Below, piece after piece: positions 1 through 8,530 of a stretch of 24,004 nt of DNA. The notes beneath the pieces were generated by a model. The model worked only from the letters and a program-made list of their open reading frames with translations, did not search any database and was not told the DNA's origin. The stretch's first letter is position 1, and each line of letters starts with the position of its first letter. Source of the stretch: an uncultured Frankineae bacterium (GTDB lineage: Bacteria > Actinomycetota > Actinomycetes > Mycobacteriales > SCTD01); contig CADCUE010000257.1 in assembly GCA_902805805.1 (NCBI GenBank), forward strand, positions 1 through 24,004, written 5' to 3'. The position numbers and the translations under genes were made by a program.

Positions 1-628
1 ACGACTTGCCGGACCCGCCCGTGCCGGTGATCCCCAGCACCGGCACCGTGCGGGTCGCCGCCGCGTCGCGCACGGCGTCGGCGAAGGCCTCGTCGCGCCC
101 GCGCTCCACGACGGTGATCGCCCGGGCGAGGGCCGCCGGGTCGCCGGCCAGCACCGCCGACAGGTCCGGCGCCGACGCAGCCAGGTCGACGTCGCAGGCC
201 GCCACCAGCTCGTTGACCATCCCGGCCAGGCCGAGTCGCTGCCCGTCCTCCGGCGCGAAGATCTTGACGCCCCGCTCGGCGAGCAGCGCGATCTCGTCGG
301 CCACGATGACGCCGCCGCCGCCGCCGAACACCTGCACGTGGCCGGCGCCGACCTCGCGCAGCCGCTCCTTCAGGTAGGTGAAGTACTCGACGTGCCCGCC
401 CTGGTAGGACGACAGCGCCACCCCCTGCACGTCCTCCTGCACCGCTGCCGTGACCACGGCGTCGACGCTGCGGTCGTGGCCGAGGTGCACCACCTCCGCC
501 CCCTGCGACTGCAGGATGCGGCGCATGACGTTGATCGCGGCGTCGTGCCCGTCGAACAGGCTGGCCGCCGTCACGAACCGCACCGGGTTGACCGGCACGT
601 GCAGCGCAGGACGGACGGGTGCGGTCAT
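1..628 (-). CDS. icmF: Fused isobutyryl-CoA mutase IcmF, N-terminal part (cut by window edge)
   Basis: IcmF is an adenosylcobalamin-dependent mutase that interconverts isobutyryl-CoA and butyryl-CoA, and in some members isovaleryl-CoA and pivalyl-CoA. It fuses a B12-binding domain, a MeaI-type G-protein chaperone and the substrate-binding domain. Only the first 209 residues are here. Residues 16-140 match the B12 domain: FDGHDAAIN with the likely cobalt-ligand His28, then SSYQGGHVEYF and a GGGGG turn followed by a phosphate-loop-like region. The last visible residues, 202-209 (GTGGSGKS), form the Walker A loop of the G-protein domain, which distinguishes IcmF from a free mutase small subunit. 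The start is the ATG at 626-628. It lies 41 bases after the acyl-CoA dehydrogenase stop on the same strand, so the two are probably co-transcribed. The family is about 1,080 residues, so most of the gene lies left of the window. Confidence 0.93.
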   Translation of the reverse strand, partial: MTAPVRPALHVPVNPVRFVTAASLFDGHDAAINVMRRILQSQGAEVVHLGHDRSVDAVVTAAVQEDVQGVALSSYQGGHVEYFTYLKERLREVGAGHVQVFGGGGGVIVADEIALLAERGVKIFAPEDGQRLGLAGMVNELVAACDVDLAASAPDLSAVLAGDPAALARAITVVERGRDEAFADAVRDAAATRTVPVLGITGTGGSGKS

Positions 629-669
629 GCGGTCTCCCAGCTCAGCCGTACGGGGTCGTGGACGGGGCG

Positions 670-1833
670 TCAGCGCAGCAGCGCGCGGGCCATGACCACC
701 CGCTGGATCTGGTTGGTGCCCTCGTAGATCTGCGTGATCTTCGCGTCGCGCATGTAGCGCTCGACCGGGAAGTCCTGCGTGTAGCCGTAGCCGCCGAACA
801 GCTGGACGCCGTCGGTCGACACCTGCATGGCCGTGTCGGAGGCGAAGCACTTCGCCGCCGCCGAGGCGAAGGTCAGGTCGGCCGCGCCGCGGTCGGCCTT
901 GGCGGCGGCGACGTAGACCAGCTGCCGAGCGGCCTCGGTCTTCATGGCCATGTCGGCGAGCATGAACTGCACGCCCTGGAAGTCCGAGACGGGCTTGCCG
1001 AACTGCTTGCGGTCCTTGGTGTAGGCGATGGCGGCGTCCAGGCTGCCCTGCGCGATGCCCACGGCCTGCGCGGCGATCGTCAGCCGGGTGTGGTCGAGCG
1101 TGGCGAGCGCGGTCTTGAAGCCCGTGCCGGGCGCACCGATGATGCGGTCGCCGGGGATCCGGCAGCTCTCGAAGTGCACCTCGCACGTCGGCGAGCCCTT
1201 GATGCCCATCTTGTGCTCGGGCAGCCCGACGGTGAAGCCCGGGTCGTCGGCGTGCACGACGAAGGCGGAGATGCCCCGGGCGCCGACGCCCGGCTCGGTG
1301 ACGGCCATGACCGTGTAGTGCGTCGAGACGCCGGCCTGGCTGATCCAGGCCTTGGTCCCGTCGAGCACCCAGTCGTCGCCGTGGCGCACGGCCCGCGTGC
1401 GCATGGCGGCGGCGTCGGAGCCCGCCTCGCGCTCGGACAGGGCGTACGAGAACGTCGCCTCCCCCGCGGCCACGGCCGGCAGGTAGCGCGACTTGATGTC
1501 CTCGTCGCCCGACAGCAGCAGGCCGGTCGTGCCGAGCTTGTTGACCGCGACGATCAGCCCGGTGCTGGCGTCGACGCGCGACAGCTCCTCGATGACGATC
1601 GCGGTGGAGATGGCGTCCGCGCCGGCGCCGCCGTACTGCTCGGGCACGTGCAGCGCCAGCAGGTCGTTCCTGCGCAGCCCCTCGTGGATGTCCCAGGGGT
1701 AGACCGCGGTCCGGTCCACCTCGGCGGCGCGGGGCGCCACGACCGTCTCGGCGAAGGCCCGCACGCTCGCACGCAGGGCGTCGTGCTCCTCGGTCAGGCC
1801 GTACGCGGACGAGGGCTCTGCGGTCGTGGTCAT
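670..1833 (-). CDS. Acyl-CoA dehydrogenase (short/branched-chain type)
   Basis: An FAD flavoprotein of 387 residues, the usual length of soluble acyl-CoA dehydrogenases, which introduce a trans-2,3 double bond into acyl-CoA and pass electrons to ETF. The N-terminal helical domain runs from about 12 to 125, then a beta domain with YALSEREAGSD and WISQAG flavin motifs, then the C-terminal helical domain with RKQFGKP, QLFGGYGY and IYEGTNQIQR. Glu371 in IYEGT sits at the position of the catalytic base of short- and medium-chain members; isovaleryl-CoA dehydrogenases carry it elsewhere. The ATG at 1831-1833 is chosen because AGGAGA precedes it at the correct spacing and the family N-terminus begins here; the frame stays open further upstream but runs across the marR promoter. 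Downstream icmF suggests isobutyryl-CoA or butyryl-CoA as substrate, which is inference. The divergent MarR gene is the likely regulator. Confidence 0.93.
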   Translation of the reverse strand: MTTTAEPSSAYGLTEEHDALRASVRAFAETVVAPRAAEVDRTAVYPWDIHEGLRRNDLLALHVPEQYGGAGADAISTAIVIEELSRVDASTGLIVAVNKLGTTGLLLSGDEDIKSRYLPAVAAGEATFSYALSEREAGSDAAAMRTRAVRHGDDWVLDGTKAWISQAGVSTHYTVMAVTEPGVGARGISAFVVHADDPGFTVGLPEHKMGIKGSPTCEVHFESCRIPGDRIIGAPGTGFKTALATLDHTRLTIAAQAVGIAQGSLDAAIAYTKDRKQFGKPVSDFQGVQFMLADMAMKTEAARQLVYVAAAKADRGAADLTFASAAAKCFASDTAMQVSTDGVQLFGGYGYTQDFPVERYMRDAKITQIYEGTNQIQRVVMARALLR

Positions 1834-1862
1834 GGCTCTCCTGCTGCTCGGACGTCCGATGT

Positions 1863-1874
1863 TATGGAACCATA
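1863..1874. promoter_or_regulatory. Palindrome TATGG-AA-CCATA, candidate MarR operator
   Basis: This lies in the 84-base divergent gap between the acyl-CoA dehydrogenase and marR genes. It is a perfect 5-base inverted repeat with a 2-base spacer, in a local A/T-rich patch of otherwise very GC-rich DNA. TANNNT-type -10 hexamers sit inside or beside it on both strands: TATGGT on the minus strand (1869-1874) and TAGGGT on the plus strand (1873-1878). A dimeric repressor bound here would cover both promoters. I see no convincing -35 for either. Confidence 0.5.
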
Positions 1875-1917
1875 GGGTTTCGGCCCGAGCAACGGGCACG
1901 CGGACGGAGAGGTGCCG

Positions 1918-2415
1918 ATGACCGGTACGGGGCTCGACCTGGTGGCCGAGGCCCGTCGGCAGTGGCGCGAGCACGGCTGGCACGGTCCGGACGTGGGGAT
2001 GGCGGCGGTCATCAGCCTCATGCGCGCGCAGCAGATCGTCCTGGGACGGCTCGAGGACACCGTGCGGCCGTTCGGGCTCAGCTACGCGAGGTACGAGCTG
2101 CTCGTCCTGCTGTCGTTCACCCGTGCCGGTGAGCTGCCGCTGAGCAAGATCGGCGACCGTCTGCAGGTGCACCCTGCGAGCGTGACCGGAGCCGTGGACA
2201 AGCTCGAGCAGCAGGGCCTGGTGGTGCGCGTGCCGCACCCGGACGACCGGCGCGCGGTCCTGGCCCGGATCACGGCGCAGGGGCGTGCGGTCGCCGAGGC
2301 CTCGACGGCGGCGCTCAACGCCGGACCGTTCGCCGACGTCGGGCTGTCGGACGACGCCGCGGAGCAGCTCATCTCGGTGATCAGCGAGCTGCGCCGCAGC
2401 GCCGGCGACTTCTGA
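1918..2415 (+). CDS. MarR-family transcriptional regulator
   Basis: A 165-residue winged-helix protein of typical MarR length. The recognition-helix region reads LPLSKIGDRLQVHPASVTGA, followed by VDKLEQQGLVVRVPHPDDRR, where the wing carries the DxR motif of the family. N- and C-terminal helices would form the dimer interface. The ATG at 1918 is preferred over the GTG at 1912 because GGAGAGG (1906-1912) lies five bases upstream of it. The gene is divergent from the acyl-CoA dehydrogenase-icmF pair. By analogy with other divergent MarR regulators it probably represses itself and that pair and responds to an acyl-CoA or aromatic ligand; the ligand cannot be read from sequence. Confidence 0.9.
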   Translation: MTGTGLDLVAEARRQWREHGWHGPDVGMAAVISLMRAQQIVLGRLEDTVRPFGLSYARYELLVLLSFTRAGELPLSKIGDRLQVHPASVTGAVDKLEQQGLVVRVPHPDDRRAVLARITAQGRAVAEASTAALNAGPFADVGLSDDAAEQLISVISELRRSAGDF

Positions 2416-2439
2416 GGCGGCCCGTCAGCAGGCCCGCCG

Positions 2440-2488
2440 GGATGTGGCGATCAGCGGGCCGCGCTGAGCGTGCGAGATCGCCACATCC
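2440..2488. terminator. Two-tier hairpin between convergent genes (possible bidirectional terminator or dispersed palindrome)
   Basis: GGATGTGGCGATC at 2440-2452 is perfectly complementary to GATCGCCACATCC at 2476-2488. Inside the 23-base interval, TCAGCG (2451-2456) pairs with CGCTGA (2462-2467) around a GGCCG loop; the two helices compete for two bases. It sits in the 93-base gap between the convergent marR and doxX-like genes, the place for a bidirectional terminator. There is no T-run on either side. The elaborate structure also fits a repeated intergenic palindrome. Confidence 0.6.
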
Positions 2489-2508
2489 GGAGGAGGCGGG
2501 AGGGCGGC

Positions 2509-3003
2509 TCAGCTGGAGGTCAGGGCCTTGGCGTTCTTGCGGGCCTTCTTGGCCGACTTGCGGGCCGACTTGCGGGCGCTGCGGGCGGCGCCGCGGGCAC
2601 CGTCGACCAGCCCGTCGATCAGCAGCGCCGAGCCGACGCCCACCAGCCACACGTCCTTGGCGATGCCGATGCCGTCCTGCGTCGGCTTGATGCTGCCCTC
2701 CTCGCGCAGGCCGGGCGTCTTGAGGTAGAGGTTGACCAGGCCGGCGCCGAAGGCGGTCAGCGCGGCGCCGGCGACCACCGGCGACACGAACGGCAGCAGC
2801 AGCGCGGCGCCGATCGCCATCTCCGCGCTGGACAGCCCGGCGACGAAGGTCTTGGGCGGGACGCTGCCGAGCGGCGGGAGCGAGCCTGCGGCCATGCCGT
2901 GGATCCCCGCGGCGGCCTCCTCGGGCAGGCCCCGCTTGCCGAGGCCGGAGTTGAGGATGAACGCACCGGTGGTGACGCGCAGGGGGATGTGGCTCAGACG
3001 CAC
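2509..3003 (-). CDS. DoxX-like small membrane protein with basic C-terminal tail
   Basis: A 164-residue protein with the DoxX-like pattern: RLSHIPLRVTTGAFILNSGLGK at the N-terminus, hydrophobic segments around 56-76, 77-94 and 117-133, and short loops. DoxX proteins are four-helix-type membrane proteins of diverse or unknown roles, some linked to thiol or redox stress. After the last helix the protein ends in a strongly basic Ala/Lys/Arg tail (about 137-159, eleven Lys or Arg) that is not part of the DoxX core. The GTG start at 3001-3003 follows GAGGAG by five bases. The gene lies 88 bases downstream of glf on the same strand, so it may be the last member of that transcription unit. Function is unknown. 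Confidence 0.82.
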   Translation of the reverse strand: MRLSHIPLRVTTGAFILNSGLGKRGLPEEAAAGIHGMAAGSLPPLGSVPPKTFVAGLSSAEMAIGAALLLPFVSPVVAGAALTAFGAGLVNLYLKTPGLREEGSIKPTQDGIGIAKDVWLVGVGSALLIDGLVDGARGAARSARKSARKSAKKARKNAKALTSS

Positions 3004-3091
3004 AGGGACTCCTCGAGACGGGGGCAGGCGGACGGGCTGTGCCGGGCACTACCCCGGGCGGTTCGACACCGTACCGCCGACGACCCGAGGC

Positions 3092-4448
<1,357 letters not shown>

Positions 4449-4494
4449 ACCCGAACGCTACGCGGGGCCGGGGCCGCCAGCGGTCCCGCAGCGA

Positions 4495-5508
4495 TCAGTG
4501 CGGGTCCGCGGGCACGCCCAGGACACCCGGGGTCGGAACGGCGTCCGGCGGCGGGTCGAGCGGCAGGTGCTCCTTCTCCGGCTGCTGCGGCGGGGCCGCG
4601 GGGACCGGCGGAGGCGGCGTCGTCTCGTCGGCGAGGAAGTCGAGCAGCACCTGCGTGACGGTCTCGGACGCCTCCTCGAGCACGAAGTGCCCTACCCCCG
4701 GCACCGTGACCATGACGCAGTCGGCGCCGAGGTCGCGGACGACCGACTCGCCCGTCGAGATGGGCAGGACGGGGTCGAGCGCCCCCCACAGGACCAGAGC
4801 CTGCTCGGCACGCACCCGCGGGGTCCCGGACGGCCGCGAGCGGGTGAGCGCCGCGGCCGCGCGGGGACGCGCGACCGCCCGGTAGTAGCCCAGCATCGCG
4901 GTGACGGCCGAGCGGGTCGTGTAGGCCGCGGCGTACTCCGCGCGGCGGTCGGCGTCCAGCGGCTCCGGCGAGCGCCACCCGAGGTCGAGCATCGCCTCGA
5001 CCACGCGCCGGCCGCCGAGCCGGAACAGCGCCTCGGGCAGCGCCGGGAGGGCGAAGAAGGGGATGTGCAGCGCCCGCAGCGGCACCGAGCGGAACGGTGC
5101 GTTGGCGATGACGATGCGCCGGACCAGGTCGGGCCGGGCACCGGCCAGCGCGAGGGCGAGCGAGCCGCCCCAGTCGTGGCCGACGACGTCGAGCCGTCCG
5201 CCGGGCACCTCGGCGTCGACCAGCGCGGACAGCTGCGCGACGAGCGAGGCGATGTCGTACGGGCCGGAGTAGGACGAGCCGCCGAGGCCGGGCAGGTCGG
5301 GCGCCAGCACCCGGCGGCCCTGGGCCAGGCGCGGGGCGATGTCGCGCCAGGCCGACGACGTCTCCGGCACGCCGTGCAGCAGCAGGACCGGGGTGGTGGC
5401 GTCGACCGCGTCCGACGTCCGGCCGTCGCCGTCGGTGTGGGGGTGCTCGCGCAGCAGGAAGCTCGTCGTGCCCGCCGTCACGGTCCGGACCTGGGACGTC
5501 TCGCTCAT
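4495..5508 (-). CDS. Alpha/beta hydrolase, epoxide hydrolase/dehalogenase-like
   Basis: A 337-residue alpha/beta-hydrolase. LLLHGVPETSSAWRDIAP (42-59) gives the HGxP oxyanion motif of epoxide hydrolases. The nucleophile elbow is GHDWGG with Asp112 in place of Ser, as in epoxide hydrolases and haloalkane or haloacetate dehalogenases. WGALDPVLP carries the probable charge-relay Asp, and PGVGHFVLEE the catalytic His. A cap-domain LGYYRAV resembles the tyrosine-bearing lid segment of epoxide hydrolases. After the fold ends, a Pro-rich tail of about 40 residues (TTPPPPVPAAPPQQP onward) looks disordered. The ATG overlaps the glnE stop in ATGA, so translation is likely coupled, yet no nitrogen-metabolism role is evident. 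The substrate cannot be assigned; the Asp nucleophile argues against an ordinary esterase. Confidence 0.87.
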   Translation of the reverse strand: MSETSQVRTVTAGTTSFLLREHPHTDGDGRTSDAVDATTPVLLLHGVPETSSAWRDIAPRLAQGRRVLAPDLPGLGGSSYSGPYDIASLVAQLSALVDAEVPGGRLDVVGHDWGGSLALALAGARPDLVRRIVIANAPFRSVPLRALHIPFFALPALPEALFRLGGRRVVEAMLDLGWRSPEPLDADRRAEYAAAYTTRSAVTAMLGYYRAVARPRAAAALTRSRPSGTPRVRAEQALVLWGALDPVLPISTGESVVRDLGADCVMVTVPGVGHFVLEEASETVTQVLLDFLADETTPPPPVPAAPPQQPEKEHLPLDPPPDAVPTPGVLGVPADPH

Positions 5509-8500
5509 CCGTAGAACACCCTCTCGACGACTGCCCTGGCACGACGGGTGGCCCGCCGGTAGTCGTCCAGGAACTCCCCCTGCGAGAGCGCAGGGTAACC
5601 GAGGGAGCGGGCCACGCCGTCGAGCTCCCGCCCGCTCGAGGGCAGGCTGATCGCCTGCTTCCCGCGGACCAGCACGAGAGCGTCCCGCACCCGGGCCGCG
5701 AGCGTCCACGCGGTCCGGAGCACGTCGGCGTCGTCGGGGTCCAGCAGGCCGGCGTCGCGCGCCGCCTGCAGCGCCGGCAGCGTCGCGGGGGTGCGCAGCG
5801 CCTCCACGGCGTGCGCGTGCTGCAGCTGCAGCAGCTGCACCACCCACTCGACGTCGGCCAGCCCGCCGGGACCCATCTTGAGGACCAGCTTGGGGTCGAC
5901 GCCGCGGGGCATCCGCTCGCCCTCCATCCGCGCCTTGATGCGGCGGATCTCGCGGACGTGCGCCTCGGTGAGACCGCCCTGCGGCCAGCGCACCGGCGCG
6001 ACGGCGTCGAGGAACCGCGCGGCGAGGTCGGCGTCCCCGACCAGAGGAGCTGCCCGCAGCAGCGCCTGCGCCTCCCAGACCGAGGACCACCGGGCGTAGT
6101 ACGCGGCGTACGACGACAGGCTGCGGCTCAGCGGTCCCTGCTTGCCCTCAGGGCGCAGGTCGGCGTCGACGACGAGCGGCGGGTCGGGTGCCGGCAGGGC
6201 CAGCAGCCGCCGTACCTCGTGCGCCACGTCGTGCGCCACCGACGCAGCGACGCTCTCCGGCGTGCCGGGGTGCGCCTCGTGCACGAACAGCACGTCGGCG
6301 TCCGAGCCGTAGCCCTGCTCGCGGCCGCCGAGACGTCCCATGGCGAGGACGGCGAAGCGGATCGGCAGCTCGTCGCGCCGCTCGGACTCGACCTTGCGGC
6401 GAGCGGTCTCCAGCGCGGCGGCCAGCACGGCGCCGGCGACGTCCGACAGCGCAGCCCCCACCTCGGCGTGGGAGACCAGACCGAGCAGGTCTGCGCAGGC
6501 GACGCGCAGCAGCTCTTCACGCCGCATGCCGCGAGCGGCGGCCACCGTCGCCTCCCAGTCGTCCCGCCGCCGGGCCACCGAGACGAAGGCGCTCTCCAGC
6601 GCGGCGCGCGGCCGGGGCGCGAGCTCGGCGTCGGACGCCAGCAGGCGCACGGCCTCCGGCGCGCGCCCCAGCAGGTCGGCGACGAAGCGGGAGGAGGCCA
6701 GCAGGTGGGCGAGCCGCTCGGCGGCCTGGCCCTCGTCGCGCAGCAGACGCAGGTACCACGGCGTGCCGCCGAGGGCGTCCGACACCTGCCGGAAGGACTT
6801 CAGGCCGGCGTCCGGGTCGGCCGCGTCGGCGAACCACCCGAGCATGGCGGGCAGCAGCGTCTGCTGGATGACCGCGCGGCGCGAGACGCCGCCGGTGAGG
6901 GCCTCGAGGTGGCGCAGGGCCACGGCGGGCTCGGCGAAGCCCAGCGCCTCCAGACGGGCGCGGGCGGCCGCGGGCGTCAGGCGGGCCTGGTCGGCGGGCA
7001 GGCGGGCCACGGCCTCGAGCAGCGGCCGGTAGAACAGCTTCTCGTGCAGGCGGCGGACCTCCCGGCCGTAGCCCGCGCGCTCGCGGCCGAAGGTCTGCAG
7101 CACGTCCTTGCGGTAGCCGACGGCCCGCGCGAGCCGACGCAGACCGGCCTCGTCGTCCGCCGCGGGCAGCAGGTGGGTGCGCCGCAGCCGGTGCAGCTGC
7201 AGGCGGTGCTCGACGGTGCGCAGCCAGCGGTAGGCCTCCGTCAGGTGGCGGGCGTCCTCCCGCCCGACGTACCCGCCGGCGGCGAGCTGGTCGAGGGCGA
7301 CCAGCGTGGTGCCGCTGCGGACCGTCTCGTCGGTGCGGCCGTGCACCAGCTGCAGCAGCTGCACCGCGAACTCCACGTCCCGCAGTCCGCCGGGGCCGAG
7401 CTTCACCTCGCGCGAGGCCCGGTCGCCCTTGAGGGTCTTCTCGACCCGTCGGCGCATCGCCTGGACGTCCTCCACGAAGCCCTTGCGCTCCCCGACCCGC
7501 CACACCATCGGGTCCACCGTGTCGACGTACGCCTGTCCGAGCGCGAGGTCGCCGGCGACCGGCCGGGCCTTGAGCAGCGCCTGGAACTCCCACGTCTGCG
7601 CCCAGCGCCGGTAGTAGGCCTCGTGCGAGGCCAGGGTCCGCACGAGGGGGCCCGCGCCGCCCTCGGGCCGCAGGCCGGCGTCGACCGGCCAGGCCACCGC
7701 GGCGCAGACGCGCATCATCTCGCTGGCCAGCCGGGTCGCCGTCTTGAGCGCCGCCTGCTCGGGGGAGCCGTCCAGCGGCTCGGCGACGAAGACGACGTCG
7801 ACGTCGCTGACGTAGTTGAGCTCCCGCCCCCCGGCCTTGCCCATCCCGATGACCGCCAGCCGGCAGGGCGGGGCATTGTCGGGGAGCGCGGTCAGCGCCA
7901 CGGCGAGGCCGGCCGAGAGCGTCGCGGCGGCGAGGTCGGCCATCTCCGCCGCCACCTCCTCGACCGTGACGGCGCCGCTGAGGTCGCGGGCCGCCAGCGC
8001 CAGCAGGCACCGGCGGTAGGCGGTGCGCAGCGCGGCCACGGCTGCGGCGCCGGTCAGCCCGGCGCGCGCCCCGCCGGTGCCCCAGGGCAGCACGTCGGAG
8101 TCGGCCTGCACCGCGTCGAGCAGCGTCCGCTGCAGCCCGTAGACGGTGGGCCGGACGCTCTCCAGCTCGTCGTCCAGCGTGGTCCAGTCGGCCGGGTGGG
8201 CCACCAGGTGGTCCCCGAGCGCCATGCTCGTCCCCAGCACCCGCAGCAGCCGCCGCCGCAGCCCGGGCGAGCTGCACAGCGCCTCGCGCAGCGCCGAGGG
8301 CTCGGGCACCTCGGCGAGCAGGGTCACCAGCGTGCTCAGGGCCAGGTCGGGGTCGGCGACGTCGGCGAGCGCGGTGACGACCTCGGCGGCCTGCTCGTCG
8401 ACCGGCCGGCCGGCGGACCAGAGACCGACCTGCTCCAGCGCGGCCTGCGTGGCCGTCGGGTCCTCGAAGCCCAGCCGGACGAGCAGCCCCGTCCCGGTGG

Positions 8501-8522
8501 ACCGGGAGTCGAAGACGCTCAC
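5505..8522 (-). CDS. glnE: Bifunctional glutamine synthetase adenylyltransferase/deadenylase
   Basis: GlnE adds AMP to, and removes it from, glutamine synthetase to tune its activity to nitrogen supply. The 1,005 residues match actinobacterial GlnE (about 1,000). Two nucleotidyltransferase domains are visible: GMGKAGGRELNYVSDVDVVF near 226-245 (deadenylase half) and AMGRLGGREQGYGSDADVLF near 727-746 (adenylase half). Each is followed by a matching GPGG motif (KLGPGGLRDVEFAVQLLQ and KMGPGGLADVEWVVQLLQ). The GTG at 8520-8522 is chosen because it lies just after the preceding gene's stop and gives the family N-terminus; the frame is open upstream but overlaps the amidotransferase gene. It is the third gene of a glnA2-led run. 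Its usual target is the beta-type GlnA1, which is not in this window. Confidence 0.96.
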   Translation of the reverse strand: MSVFDSRSTGTGLLVRLGFEDPTATQAALEQVGLWSAGRPVDEQAAEVVTALADVADPDLALSTLVTLLAEVPEPSALREALCSSPGLRRRLLRVLGTSMALGDHLVAHPADWTTLDDELESVRPTVYGLQRTLLDAVQADSDVLPWGTGGARAGLTGAAAVAALRTAYRRCLLALAARDLSGAVTVEEVAAEMADLAAATLSAGLAVALTALPDNAPPCRLAVIGMGKAGGRELNYVSDVDVVFVAEPLDGSPEQAALKTATRLASEMMRVCAAVAWPVDAGLRPEGGAGPLVRTLASHEAYYRRWAQTWEFQALLKARPVAGDLALGQAYVDTVDPMVWRVGERKGFVEDVQAMRRRVEKTLKGDRASREVKLGPGGLRDVEFAVQLLQLVHGRTDETVRSGTTLVALDQLAAGGYVGREDARHLTEAYRWLRTVEHRLQLHRLRRTHLLPAADDEAGLRRLARAVGYRKDVLQTFGRERAGYGREVRRLHEKLFYRPLLEAVARLPADQARLTPAAARARLEALGFAEPAVALRHLEALTGGVSRRAVIQQTLLPAMLGWFADAADPDAGLKSFRQVSDALGGTPWYLRLLRDEGQAAERLAHLLASSRFVADLLGRAPEAVRLLASDAELAPRPRAALESAFVSVARRRDDWEATVAAARGMRREELLRVACADLLGLVSHAEVGAALSDVAGAVLAAALETARRKVESERRDELPIRFAVLAMGRLGGREQGYGSDADVLFVHEAHPGTPESVAASVAHDVAHEVRRLLALPAPDPPLVVDADLRPEGKQGPLSRSLSSYAAYYARWSSVWEAQALLRAAPLVGDADLAARFLDAVAPVRWPQGGLTEAHVREIRRIKARMEGERMPRGVDPKLVLKMGPGGLADVEWVVQLLQLQHAHAVEALRTPATLPALQAARDAGLLDPDDADVLRTAWTLAARVRDALVLVRGKQAISLPSSGRELDGVARSLGYPALSQGEFLDDYRRATRRARAVVERVFYG

Positions 8523-8530
8523 CGGACGGG

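Noticed and set aside
1834..2238. Upstream extension of the acyl-CoA dehydrogenase frame across marR
   Set aside because: It would overlap the divergent marR gene; the family N-terminus and ribosome-binding site place the start at 1833.
3042..3057. Small CCGGG/CCCGG inverted repeat between glf and the doxX-like gene
   Set aside because: Five-base G/C arms are expected by chance in this composition, and nothing else marks it as a terminator.
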